Positions 45,501 through 56,939 are shown, numbered from the stretch's first letter. The stretch: DNA of 64,000 nucleotides from Linepithema humile (GCF_040581485.1 NC_090133.1:11470001-11534000); one strand, 5' to 3'. Notes: generated from the letters alone by a model not told the origin. Translations and numbers: made by a program.

Positions 45501-47737
45501 GTAGCAGGGCCATTCGCCCAATTACTCGATAACAAGAATAAAGTTAGACAAATACGCGAAATCACGGAGATGCGATCACGATAGTTCGCCGCTGATCCGA
45601 CTCTATCCGGTAAACACGGGACTTATACTCTGATCATTCGATACGGCCGGTAAAGGCCAAATAAACAGACTTTAAGCGACGGGAGCCCAACGGCCGGGAC
45701 TGAGATGTCGCGGAACGGCTATTTTTCGCGGCTTTCCCGTTTCTCGCCGAGACGCGAACTTGGCGGTAACCGCAATCTCGCGGAGAACGTCCCCGGATCA
45801 AAATCCGCCCGCAGACATTCACGGTACTTCCGGTACGGTGATAACGCGGCAAACGGTAACGGAGCGGTATCGCAAGAAAACGGTAGCAATCGGTTTCTTT
45901 TTCTTTTTAAAAGACGGTAACGGCAGGACGGTACGGTAACTAAACGAACGGTAACGAAACGGCAACGGGAAAAGACTGTCGGCGCTTAATTCCCACAAGA
46001 CAGAGAGACTGTTACGCGATATCCGGGGCCGGCTGGACATGCGGTAATTGAGCGTAATTGAGCGCTCACGATATCAAACACTACGGTTAATGTGAGAGAC
46101 ACTACATATTAAACGAACTCACGCTACCAGCCATCACCGGACGGAACTCTACGGCTACCCGAGAGGCGGCTTACAACGATTGGACGTCCTCGGCGTCTTT
46201 GGTGTCGTCGGGCTGAGTCCCTGATGTCGTCCTCGCGCACTTGTGTCACACCGAACAGTGACTCTTCTCGGCTCTGCCTCTAGGTCCTTCCAGATTCGCG
46301 TCGCCTTCCTGCGCATCCTGCCGATTTTCCGAAAAGGGGGGCCCCTGAGAACCGCCCACAGTTCATCCAGGGCGCCCCCTTCCGCTCACTGTGGTTTCCT
46401 CAAGTCTCTCGGCTGATAACGTGTCGGTAAGTCGATGTTCCCGGAAGAGACTGGTTAGGCTGGCCGGGCCATACTCCGGTCCCTCCGGGTGCAGCATCTT
46501 CGGGGTCCTCGAAGCCGTCTGCAGCCGGGCGAGGTCCGCTGCTGCGTGTCTTTGTGTTGCTTTTGACTTTGTGGCTGAAACCAAAGCGGAGTTAGATAGG
46601 GCTTGGATGGCGGAGGCGACGGAATCGCGGTACCTGACCTTTTTCGTGGGGTCACTAACGCGTGGCCCCTGCGGATGATCCCCCGGTGTCCGGCTTCCCT
46701 GGCGATGCTGTCTTCGCCCTGAGGCACAAAACACGCAACGCCGCCCGCACGGGGTCTCGCCTTACAACTCAAAAACGGTATTACGGTACAAAAACAGGAA
46801 TTACAATACAAACGACGCGCAAAAATTGTGGAGTCTCGCGGGTTGCTCTCTCCACGCGAGGAGCAACACCAGGGCTCCTTGCTCCCTCGGCCGGGCTATC
46901 GCCCTTGTGACGGCGCTCGAAAAGCGTCACGTCACATAACTGAGTCAGGACCATTTTGAATTAATTTTTAGTAATTTAAGATCTCATCATGGATATAATA
47001 ATAATCCGACAGTTAAACAATTTAAATCTGCGTATAAAAAACTAATTATACACACGAAAGTACAAGATAAAAATAGTGGCAATTGTATACTATTAGAAGA
47101 TATTGCAATATTACATGTGTCATTTGAACAACCAATTAATATTATAAATGCAACGACAGACACATCAGCTTCACAAACACAATGGCTTGATGTTTTTCAT
47201 ATTGAACATAATAATGATCATGATTATTTGTTATCAACACAATATTCAAGTTCTATTACAGAATATAAAATGGAAGTTATTAATTAGATAGCAGGATTTG
47301 TATTAAAAAAACTGACAAAAACATTACACTGCACTGTATGTCTGGACAGTTTAATAGGACAATCTGCAGATATACATGTCAATTTAATAAATATAAAAAA
47401 TAAAGGGCCACTAGTATATCCATCACACGATTTTACGTATATTTGTAAAATAACAGAAAATGCAATAAATAATTTTATACACAGAAATAAAACTTTAAAA
47501 CATTTTAATATATATAAATTTACATGTAGAGTAATGCAAGAGTTCACAGATAGTAATATATTTGCGAAATTAAAAGAACATATCAATGATCAATATTTTT
47601 TCAGCAACCATAGAAATAATTTGTTACGTAGTACTATTATGTTATATTGTAAGACAAGACTATCGCATTATATTAAAACTAAGCAATTAAGCGAAAGACA
47701 CAAATATAATAAACTTATATTATTCAAAAGTCAATAA
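42512..47737 (+). pseudogene. P-element (THAP9-like) transposase, interrupted by a solo LTR
   Basis: Exon 1 encodes MSYCVVSGCKNRKYKKN..., the start of a THAP C2CH zinc finger. A GT-AG intron (42616-42691) leads to FSKNNEKRQKWFEVL and CSAHF, completing the THAP motif. Later exons follow, with a large one at 43416-44805. It contains a coiled-coil-like REIATLKRNLAVTTYKQKKA, then FDEMAIRQHLDYC, the catalytic Asp region of P transposases, and a GTP-binding-type insertion region (VYVFLDPCHMVKLVRNAL). A stop at 44806 is followed by in-frame KRKNVLKSRLKTGFLGFLIN. After the LTR, LSQDHFELIFSNLRSHHGYN resumes, and the protein ends NKLILFKSQ at 47737, with another in-frame stop at 47285-47287. The product would cut P ends; this copy is dead. 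Confidence 0.9.
44981..46936 (+). mobile_element. Gypsy-type solo LTR (1956 bp) with TAAC duplication
   Basis: Starts TGCGACGTGA, ends TCACGTCACA (near-perfect inverted tips). Flanked by TAAC at 44977-44980 and 46937-46940. It lies within the P transposase coding region. The base composition is strongly GC-rich compared with the P element. It is packed with CGGTAAC words and a degenerate tandem repeat (GGTAACTCGCGGTACTCCAC at about 45110 and 45180). Frames of 60-120 codons inside have no domain. Confidence 0.85.
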
Positions 47738-48230
47738 AATGTTTCTGCAAAAAAACGATATATATATTTTTTTTCTTTACTCCTTTCATTACATTTGTGT
47801 TTACTATAATTAACATTTTTTAGTTTATTTTATTACATACATATACATATATTGTACCTCTTTCTATATATTGTTCTAAATAACATAAAATAAAATACAA
47901 ATTATTTTAATAAATAGTTTAATAATATTAATGCGAATATTTATCATAAGTTCTCAATTTTTTCTTGGTTTGTAATATCGTGTAATTAATGTTTTGATTC
48001 TAATTTAAAGTTTTAAAATTATTCCTATTTTACTTTACGAAATACAAAACACGTCGTGTATTTATTTATATATATAAAAATATGTATTTAATAATTAATT
48101 TGTTAAAAAATTTTTTTAATTAAATTAGATTGAAAACCACTGACCACTGGGTGAGATACATACATCTTTCTCGTAACGCCGAATATATTCGAACCGTACC
48201 GGAAATATCCGAGTTTGCCCGTTATTCCCC
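47738..48230. other. 3' untranslated and subterminal part of the P element
   Basis: AT-rich sequence between the transposase stop and the right terminal repeat, with no further gene. Confidence 0.5.
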
Positions 48231-48300
48231 CTTACCGCGTTTATCACCTACCCCGCAAGCTTACGCTCCGTCTATGGTTTCCTAAGTCTATGGTGTAGCC

Positions 48301-50215
48301 AGATTCTGCCCGGGTTTTCGCGCATGCGTGACGCGGCGAACGCAGTAAAGTGTTTCACTCTAGTAAAAAGGTATGCTATATGGTACCCGTTCAATTTAAA
48401 AAATTATTATTTTCTGAAAAATCAATTTAAAAAAAAGTATATTTACGTATAAAGTCGAGGTATAAGAAGAAAAGGATCAAGAGCCGTAGCTGGAGGTAGT
48501 TGGCTGTGAAATTCTTCTTTATTCTTCTTATTTAAAAAGATGAATGAGTAGTAAACGTTTCGGTCATCTATCGGACCATCTTCAATACAATCTTAAACCG
48601 GCGAAACCTGAGAGTCACTTAAATTAAATCACTGAAAGTCGTCTTCCGCCACCACATTCTTGCATACGAGAGTGTGACAAGTCACCTTTATCATTCGACG
48701 TATGAATAAATTAGAAATCAACGATTAACTTATAATTACCGGTAAATGTGAGGCAACATGTGTGAATTTTGATAACTAACCTGTCAAGAGGATTGTGAGC
48801 TACTGTGAATAAACAGTGGATTTTGGAAGCGGGAACGGACTGGGCGAAAAAGAGGGAGAGAAGGAAAAAAGGGGGGAGGAAACGGAAATTGTAGGAAAAA
48901 AAAGAAACAAGGAGAGAGGGGGAAGAAGAGCAATGAAGGAGGAACATACACTCACCCGAAAAAAAAACGGTACACTGAATATGTGGGAAAAATTCATCAA
49001 ATTTCAACTGACGACAACTTCGTAAATAATAAAGATAGAAAGTTCTATAAAATATGAAAATAAAGCTTAGAATCTCTACTTTAAGAATCGATTTATTTCA
49101 ATGTTGCAAGATAAATTTATTGAAAATGGCGGATGACAAAGCGAGAGCATGCAAAATTGAAAAATAATGGTTTGAGTTTGCGACGGTGCACGGTATAAAC
49201 AAAAAATTGTAGCTTATTGGGATCAAAAGCGTATGAAAGTACAGAATCTCCTCTTTAAAATGCTTTTTTATGCATCTCGATACGATGATTTTTCGCCGAG
49301 AAATTCGCATTTGAAGAAAAAGGCAGGTTCTTACTTCAAATGCTAATCTCTCAGCGAAAAATCATCGTATCGAGATGCATAAAAAAGCATTTTAAAGAGG
49401 AGATTCTGTACTTTCATACGCTTTTAATCCCAATAAGCTACAATTTTTTCGTTTACGTCGTGCACCGTCGCAAACTCGAACCATTATTTTTCAATTTTGC
49501 ATGCTTTCGCTCTGTCATCTGCTATTTTGGAGAAAATTGTCGCACATTATTACGTTATGAATTTTCGAACACTAGACATCCAAACTTTTAAAATGGTTTT
49601 TAAAAAATCCTGCTAGCTGTATTACGTGTCGAGATATTCAATTTTGAACCAGACCGAATTGCAAGAATAAGAATTCCGTGGTCATAAGCTCCGCGGTATT
49701 TTACAACTCCAAACTCTTCTTACGGTTGTAAGTGTCAATTCTGCTCTTAGCGTTACCCAGGATCAACGGCGTGGATGTGGCAGAAATCTGATCCCGTGTG
49801 TGTGTGTGCATGCACCACTGGGATAAGGACCTCATGGCTCGTCAGGTCCACGATATTTAACGACTCCAAACCCTCCCGGTGGTGCGTGTACAATTGCGTG
49901 TGCGCGCGCGTATATTAATAATAATGGGTATGACCTCCTTGTGCGCGTATTACCTCATTCATGCGACGAGGCATACTTCTTATTAATGTTCTAATTTCAG
50001 ACTGCGTAATGTTATTCCACTCCATTTCAAGAACTCTTCGAAGTTCTGGCAATGACTGAGGAGCAGGTACATGATCTCATACTTTCCTGCCAAGATTGTC
50101 CCATAGGTGTTTAATGGGATTTAAATCTGGACTTATTGCTGGCCATTCGAGTCGATTTATACCAACTTCACCGCAGAAATCAAGCACTCTTCTCGCAATG
50201 TGCGGTCGAGCATTG
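48301..50215. repeat. left arm of the long-inverted-repeat element
   Basis: Outer part (48301-49020) pairs with 55185-55919, including Penelope-end-like sequence (ACGTTTCGGTC...GACCATCTTCA) and a purine-rich tract. Inner part (49020-50215) pairs with 51140-52735. Similarity is high but not perfect, with small indels. Confidence 0.85.
49097..49605. repeat. local palindrome inside the left arm
   Basis: The same text appears on the minus strand (49310 to 49098) and the plus strand (49340 to 49591), both reading RKIIVSRCIKKHFKEEILYF. A short TTCTTACTTCAAATG loop lies between them. The right arm has the mirror version at 52132-52624. Function unknown; the shared frame may be chance. Confidence 0.85.
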
Positions 50216-50930
50216 TCTTGCATAAACAAAAAGTCCTCTCCGATGAAGTGCGCATACGGAACAACGTACGGTATGAGTACGTCTTCCACGTATACATCTG
50301 CGTTCATGTTTCCGTCAAAAAAGTGGAGGTCTGTGTGAGCATTCGCAGAAATTCCTGCCCAAACCATTACAGAGCCACCATTGTAGCTACGCCTCTCACT
50401 TACAGTACAGTCTGTAAATCGTTCTCCAACGCGACGGTATACTCGTTCTCGTCCATATGAAGAATACAGACAAAATCGAGATTCGTCGCTAAAAAGAACG
50501 GTACTTCATTCTGCATATGTCCAATCTGCATGTTTGACAGCAAAATTGAGTCGAGTTACGCGATGACGACGCATAAGCGAAGGTACATTTGCTGACCTGC
50601 GGAAAAAGACCCGTGTTCCGCTAATCTGTTTCGAATAGTGTCAACGGATACATTACATTTGCGGACATCTCTTATATTGTTTCGAATTTGAACAGCCGTT
50701 CGATGTTTGTCTCTTAATGAATTTAAAACAATAAATCGTTTTCATTCGTATAACGAGGACGTCCCGAACCAGGTCTTCTTTGGACAGAATTAGTCTCTAA
50801 ATACTTAGCATAAGCACGTTGCACGGTTGACACTTAATAATTCAAGTGCCTCAGCAACATATCTTCGACTTCTCCCATCTTCAATTAACGCTACAACTTG
50901 AGCAGCTTTTTCAAGACTTATTGTCGCCAT
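49915..50930 (-). pseudogene. Tc1-like DD34E transposase, left-arm copy
   Basis: The start ATG at 50930-50928 gives MATISLEKAAQVVALIEDGR, a Tc1 helix-turn-helix, with SVQRRPGSGRPRY as the basic linker. After several frame breaks the catalytic core reads MVWAGISANAHTDLHFFDGN, FLFMQDNARPHIARRV (second Asp, 50217-50215) and SPDLNPIKHLWDNLG. Exactly 34 residues on, the expected Glu is Lys (50112-50110). The end is GGHTHYY-stop. The length of about 338 codons is normal for Tc1. Frameshifts, a stop and the Glu-to-Lys change make it inactive. Confidence 0.9.
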
Positions 50931-51139
50931 AATTGACAAATAATTTCAATGCGAAAAGATTAATTATTGTTTACTTTGACGAAGTCGTACGAATAAGTAA
51001 TGCGTCTCGAAAGGAAAAGATCAAGGCTAAAGAGAAATCGGAGCAACGGTTGTCAGAGCAAAAAAAAATTGTTTCACATTTGAAGGAGATGTTTGCAGAT
51101 CTTTTGTGATTTCTCCGCCCTGACTTTTTGTTTATGCTC
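50216..51139. other. unpaired centre of the long palindrome
   Basis: Holds the N-terminal two thirds of the left Tc1 gene plus about 200 bp of other sequence (50931-51139) with no gene recognised. Confidence 0.6.
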
Positions 51140-51429
51140 GATCGCACATTGCGAGAAGAGTGCTTGATTTCTGCGGTGAAGTTGGCATAAATCGACTCGA
51201 ATGGCCAGCAATGAGTCCAGATTTAAATCCCATTGAACACCTATGGGACAATCTTGGCAGGAAAGTACGAGATCATGTACCTGCTCCTCAGTCATTGCCA
51301 GAACTTCAAAGAGTTCTAGAAATGGAGTGGAATAACATTACGCAGTCTGAAATTAGAACATTAATAAGGAGTATGCCTCGTCGCATGAATGAGATAATAC
51401 GCGCACGAGGAGGTCATACCCATTATTAA
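51131..51429 (+). pseudogene. Tc1-like transposase, right-arm C-terminal copy
   Basis: Mirror of the C-terminal part of the left copy: ARRVLDFCGEVGINRLEWPA, then SPDLNPIEHLWDNLGRKV with the catalytic Glu intact (51235-51237), then ELQRVLEMEWNNITQSEIRT and GGHTHY-stop. Everything before the second catalytic Asp is missing, so this is a fragment created with the palindrome. Confidence 0.9.
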
Positions 51430-51456
51430 TATACGCACACGCAATTGTACACGCAC

Positions 51457-51833
51457 CAGTGTTCCGATTAGGGACCGGTTTGTTTGCGCATGTGCAGCCA
51501 TACGGTGTCAATGAAGTGTCTCGTACATATAAAAAGAGACCGTTACCCAGCTTCATTAAAATAATAAAAATTTTTTTAATGTATTAAAAAATAAAATATA
51601 TATACATTATATATGTACAAAAATACATTATATATATATATAATTTAATTATTTTATAAATTTTAATTATAATAAATAAAAAAGCCTTACCTTATTTCTA
51701 TTTTCCTAACCTCATCCTGTCAAAAGTCCCGCGTAAAGTTCTGCACACGACGTGTGTCGGCACTGCATTTCCATCGCCGCGCAAGCGCAAAGCCACATAT
51801 ACGCTAAGCAACCGGTCCCTAATCGGAACACTG
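51457..51833. mobile_element. hAT MITE (377 bp) with perfect 8-bp duplication
   Basis: Ends CAGTGTTCCGATTAGGGACC and its complement match perfectly for 24 bp. Flanked by ACACGCAC at 51449-51456 and 51834-51841. The opposite arm shows the empty site. No coding capacity. Confidence 0.96.
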
Positions 51834-52131
51834 ACACGCACCACCGGGAGGGTTTGGAGTCGTTAAATATCGTGGACCTGACGAGCCATGAGGTCCTTAT
51901 CCCAGTGGTGCACGCACACACACACACGGGATCAGATTTCTGCCACGTCCACGCCGTTGATCCTGGATAACGCTAAGAGCAGAATTGACACTTACAACCG
52001 TAAGAAGAGTTTGGAGTTTTAAAATACCGCGGAGCTTATGACCACGGAATTCTTATTCTTGCAATTCGGTCTGGTTCAAAATTGAATATCTCGGCACGTA
52101 ATACAGCTAGCAGGATTTTTTAAAAACCATT

Positions 52132-52640
52132 TTAAAAGTTTGGATGTCTAGTGTTCGAAAATTCATAACGCAATAATGTGCGACAATTTTCTCCAAAATG
52201 GCAGATGACAAAGCGAAAGCATGCAAAATTGAAAAATAATGGTTCGAGTTTGCGACGGTGCACGACGTAAACAAAAAAATTGTAGCTTATTGGGATCAAA
52301 AGTGTATGAAAGTACAGAGTCTTCTCTTTAAAATGCTTTTTTATGCATCTCGATACGATGATTTTTCGCTGAGAGATTCGCATTTGAAGTAAGAACCTGC
52401 CTTTTTTTCAAATGCGAATCTCTCGGCGAAAAATCATCGTATCGAGATGCATAAAAAAGCATTTTAAAGAGGAGATTCTGTACTTTCATACGTTTTTGAT
52501 CCCAATAAGTTACAATTTTTTGTTTATACCGTGCACCGTCGCAAACTCAAACCATTATTTTTCAATTTTGCATGCTCTCGCTTTGTCATCCGCCATTTTC
52601 AATAAATTTATCTTGCAACATTGAAATAAATCGATTCTTA
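52132..52640. repeat. local palindrome inside the right arm (mirror of 49097-49605)
   Basis: Minus-strand 52383-52132 and plus-strand 52412-52624 repeat the two halves seen in the left arm, in reverse order, as expected for an inverted arm. Confidence 0.85.
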
Positions 52641-52749
52641 AAGTAGAGATTCTAAGCTTTATTTTCATATTTTATAGAACTTTCTATCTTTATTACTTAC
52701 GAAGTTATCGTCAGTTGAAATTTGATGAATTTTACCGACATTTACCGCT

Positions 52750-55180
52750 TTTATAAAGCTTAGTTTTAGAATGGAGGAAGTAAATTAAGAATAGGAATGT
52801 AGGTGTCGGGGAGGAGATCGGTGTCACTCTGTTTGTTTAAATCATGCCGTTGTCTTTTCATGTGTAGCATTTCAGACGTTAGCCTTTTTTAGTAAGATTT
52901 TTCATTATCTATGATCTCCACACTATCCCAGGTCATATTATGGTTGTTCTCGATTCGGTGGCAAGAGATCAACAAAGGAGAGGAACTTTTATTGATGTCC
53001 TTTTTATGTTTCTGTATCCTGGTGGATAACTGTCTCTTGGTCTGTCCGATGTACGTGGCGTCACAGTTTTTGCAAGGAATTTTGTAAACTACGTCATTGT
53101 TAGTGAATTTATTGAGCTTATCTTTGTGTGTTTTGATAAAAGGTTTAAGATCATTAATGCGAGAGAAGACTAACGTCATTTGGTATTTTTTGTTAACAAA
53201 ACTGAACTTTTCAGAAATGTTATTTATGAAAGGTAGTGTGAAATACCTTTCGTTTGAATGCCTGTTATTGCTATATTTGCTATTGTTCTTGTTGTTTTTG
53301 GTATGGAAATGGAATTTTAGTCTTTCTTTAACGTTTTGGAAAATGAAGGGAAGAGGATAACCGTTCATCTGTAAAATCTTAACAATTATTGTGAAGTTGT
53401 CTTGGTGGAACCGAGGATGAGAGAGAAGGAGGGCTCTGTCAACTAGGTCAAATAAGACATTTCTCTTATGGGAATTCGGATGTTGTAAATGGAAGTTGAG
53501 GTATCTCTTGGAAAACGATTATGGTACCAGTCTGTAATGATGGTGCCGTTGTCGACAATTAGTTTGACGTCCAAAAAACTGAAAACACCATTGTCTCCTA
53601 TCTCCATGATGAATTGTATCCGCTCATATATGCCATTCAAACTCGCTATAAATTACTCTGTGTAATTCTAGGGATAGATAGAATAATGTCATCCACGTAT
53701 CTAAAAAAAAAAAAGAGAGGTTTAACAGTTAAGCTGTTAAGGGCTTTTTCTTCGATATCCCTGAGTGTAATGTCAGCTATGATCGTAGATATAGGAGATT
53801 CCATAGGGCTGCCAAAGGACTGTTTATAAATGTTGTTGTTGAATTTAAAATACGTGGAGCCCAAAATGAACTGAATGGCCCAGACGAACTCATCCATAGA
53901 GATAGAGAAATGTTCTTGGAAATAAAATTCCACCTTTTTACTATGCTGGAAATAGTCAAATCAGAGGGGAATATTGGTGAAAAGAGAAATTACATCGAGA
54001 AAAACAAGGTCAATGTCTTGCTCTAAACTCATGCAATTCAATCTGTACACCAGTTGGAAACTGTTTTTTGTGTAGCTCAGAGGATCAGGAATGCTATTAT
54101 GAATGATGTTGTGCATGTATGTGGCTAATTTGTATAACGAACTATTGGAGCAGAAGACAATAATCCTGAGTGGACAACCTGATTTGTAAATTTTGGGGAG
54201 ACCATATGCTCGTGGAAGGATGCCGTTACTAGATAGCAGACTGTAGTATGTCTCCTTATTAAAAAAACTTTTATTTTTCCATCTATTAAGATGGGTGCGT
54301 AAATCATTGATGATTTTCTTGGTAGGATCCTTGTCGACAGTGTCGTATGTATTTTTATCAGAAAGAAGCAAATTTATTTTATTCACGTATTCAGTTTTTA
54401 TTAGCGCTACAGTGATATTGCCCTTATCGGCTTTAGTAAATAGTATCTCTAGGTTATCTTTAATGAAATTCTTAATGCAATCTACCCATTTCATGAAGAA
54501 TTTTTCTACGTCATTAGACACGATCGAGTTTTTTTAAAAATGTGTTTAATATCGAGGTAGTTTTGTTCCTGATGTCTATTTTAATATCTTCTTGTAATTT
54601 GCCAATATTTTTTGTGTTTGATAAATTCCGTTAATATTTTATCTTTATCTTTTTTTACGTAGGGGACACTGAATCGTTCGCCCAGCTACAAAAGTAACGT
54701 AACTTTTTAAAGAATGGATGTACCCGTGGGATCAATAAACTATTTTTCTTGTAAATCTTGAATAGATGTTTCGTTATAAAATGTCTCAGGGGAAATAAAA
54801 ACATGAGCTAGATTGTCAGTTAAGCAGCTAGGACGCTCGAAGGAGTATGCCCTATCAACAATGCGATCAGAATTGTTGTTACAAGAGTTGGTGTGGGTCG
54901 AAGAATCTAAACGGTTTTTATATGTACAGAAAAATTTGATTGGTTTTTCTCCTTCGGTGATCTCCTGTCACCGAATCGAGAACAACCATGATATGGCTTG
55001 GAATAGTGTTGAGATCATAGATAATGAAAAATCTTACTAAAAAAGGCTAACGTCTGAAATGCTACACATGAAAAGACAGTGGCATGGTTTAAACAAACAG
55101 AGTAACATCGATTTCCTCCCCGACACCTACACTCCTATTCTTAATCTGCTTCCTCCATTCTAAAGCTAAGCTTTATAGAT
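52750..55180 (-). mobile_element. Penelope-like element inserted in the right arm, with inverted ends
   Basis: This block has no counterpart in the left arm, so it is an insertion. About 210 bp at each end form an inverted pair. AAGCTTAG..TTTAGAATGGAGG, CTACACATGAAAAGACA and CACCGAATCGAGAACAACCAT are found at both sides in opposite orientation. An inverted piece of the element 3' coding end (VISCHRIENNHDMAWNSVEI) therefore sits on the plus strand at 54960-55040. Penelope elements often carry such rearranged ends (established knowledge). Confidence 0.85.
52889..54540 (-). pseudogene. Penelope-like reverse transcriptase with GIY-YIG endonuclease, broken
   Basis: Reading leftward: ILFTKADKGNITVALIKTEY, PRAYGLPKIYKSGCPLRIIV, the motif A segment DVISLFTNIPL, then KQSFGSPMESPISTIIADIT. 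The catalytic YVDD follows in FRYVDDIILSI and then FSFLDVKLIVDNGTIITDWY. The C-terminal domain has VYKIPCKNCDATYIGQTKRQ followed by LSTRIQKHKKD, the GIY-YIG nuclease with its CCHH-type cysteines. Together these copy the element RNA and cut the target. Stops or frame changes lie near 53960, 53645 and 53440, and the N-terminal third is lost. It is inactive. Confidence 0.92.
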
Positions 55181-55184
55181 CTAT

Positions 55185-55922
55185 GTTCCTCCTTCATTGC
55201 TCCTCTTCCTCCTCTCTCCTTGTTTCTTTTTCTTCCTACAATTTCCGTTTCCTCCCCCCTTTTTTCCTTCTCTCCCTTTTTTCGCCCAGTCCGTTCCCGC
55301 TTTCAAAATTCACTGCTTATTCACAGTAGCTCACGATCCTCCTAACAGACTAGTTGTCAAAATTCACACATGTTGCCTCACATTTACCGGTAATTATAAG
55401 TTAATTGTTGGTTTCAAATTTATTCATACGTCGAATGATAAAGATGATTTGTCACAGTCTCGTATGCAAGAATGTGGTGGCGGAGGACGACTTTCAGTGA
55501 TTTAATTTAAGTGACTCTCATGTTTCGCCGGTTTAAGATTGTACTGAAGATGGTCCGATAGATGGCCGAAACGTTTACTACTCATTCATCTTTTTAAATA
55601 AGAAGAATAAAGAAAAATTTCACAGCAACCACATCCAGCTACGGCTCTTGATCCCCTACTCATACCTTGACTTTATTAATTTTAGTGAGCTTTTAAACAA
55701 CTATTGTTTATTTACATATATTTATATTTATATGTACCTATATGTATGTGTAAATATAAATATATGTAAATATACTTTATTTTTTGATTGATTTTTCAGA
55801 AAATTATAATTTTTTAAAATAAACGGGTGTTATATGGTATGCCTTTTTACTGGACTGAAACACTTTACTGCGTTCGCCGCGTCGTGCATGCGCGAAAACC
55901 CAGACAGAATCTGGCTACAATG
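55185..55922. repeat. outer right arm of the long-inverted-repeat element
   Basis: Pairs with 48301-49000. Contains a pyrimidine-rich tract, Penelope-end-like ACTGAAGATGG...GCCGAAACG, and the terminal CAGAATCTGGCTACAATG. Confidence 0.85.
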
Positions 55923-56569
55923 ACAACACTGAATCCAGGGCTCGTCGCTCGTCCTATTGCGTTCCGGCCGCCGTCGCGTGTAGGTCAGCTGCCTCCTGCC
56001 TGCCGCGCTATGTCAGAGAGAAAGAGGAAGAGAACGGAATTGTGGCAAGAGCTGACTATCGGTGAGGTTGCCGCTATATTCTAGTACAAACCACGAAATT
56101 CACGAGAATCTCGTGCCGTCGCGAGGTCGTTCGCTCGGTAATTAGTGATTAGCGTTTGATGAGCCCTTCTGGCTATAGGTCGCGGCGAATAGGTTAACGC
56201 CGTCGGTCAAATCCTTTAGTGACATTGTCGTATTTAGTGAGAATAAAATCAAGCGATCGAAATCAGGCATGCACGTGTATTCATGATCCAGAGTTCGTAG
56301 GTTAGACGGGTGTATTTCGCGTACAAATAGTGCCGGGGAGATCGCCGCTGTGAACGCGATCAGCTGTTTGTGCCAACCGTGCGTGTAGTGTGTATGTGAG
56401 AGAGATAGCGCGTAAGAATGGTCTCGCGATGATAAATTTACTGTAACGCGTACTGTACTATGCGCGATGCCGAATTGAATGCGTGTAATTAAGTGTTGTG
56501 CTGTCCATCTTGCTCGCGTTAGAATTCGCGTTAATATATCGCGTCCGTTATCAATAATTATTTCGGATG
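55923..56569. other. moderately GC-rich spacer, no recognised gene
   Basis: The first 8 bp are the right target duplication of the long-inverted-repeat element. A frame starting near 55827 crosses the element boundary and has no domain. Confidence 0.4.
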
Positions 56570-56939
56570 AAGTTCCAAAAAGCCCACATTTCCGATTTGC
56601 TTCAAACTACGTTTCTATTGTATTTTTGCACGCTGATTACGAATATGATCATGCCGATTAGCAACAAGGTCATTTTCAAAGTTAAAACTAAAAAAAAACT
56701 AAAAAATTATTGCTTTTTTTAACATTATTTTGATAAATATTGATATAACAAAAAAATGTTTCGAATAAAAGTTGTAGCTCTTAAAAAAATACATCATTTA
56801 TGTCTTATGCATATTTTGCATAAAACCAATATTTTTTGAAAAAAATGAGATAATAGGAAAGACACTCCCCTTGCACTATGCAGTGGGTTCCGCCCCTCTT
56901 TCTCCCCCTCCAGAGGGGCATCTACGCATATACTGTACA

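Larger units (their letters stand above)
42295..48292 (+). mobile_element. P element (5998 bp including a solo LTR) with 8-bp target duplication
   Basis: Ends CATAGACTTAGGAAACCA at the left and the same sequence inverted at the right, similar over about 35 bp. Flanked by GTGTAGCT (42287-42294) and GTGTAGCC (48293-48300), one mismatch. It carries a spliced THAP-domain transposase gene. The target lies inside the left tip of the long-inverted-repeat element. Confidence 0.92.
42285..55922. mobile_element. giant long-inverted-repeat element, hAT-like ends, 8-bp target duplication
   Basis: The left tip CAGTGTAGC is separated from its continuation CAGATTCTG (48301 on) by the P element. The right tip, read inward, is CATTGTAGCCAGATTCTG. 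The flanks are ACAACACT at 42277-42284 and 55923-55930, a perfect 8-bp duplication. The arms are 48301-50215 and 51140-55922; they match in inverted order once a MITE and a Penelope element are removed from the right arm. Both arms carry Tc1 transposase sequence near the centre. The CAG/CAT-TGTAGCC tips and 8-bp duplication suggest a hAT-mobilised element; P-type mobilisation cannot be excluded. Confidence 0.8.

Noticed and set aside
45103..46910. Several frames of 70-120 codons in a GC-rich stretch
   Set aside because: They fall inside the 1956-bp solo LTR and have no domain; GC richness alone keeps them open.
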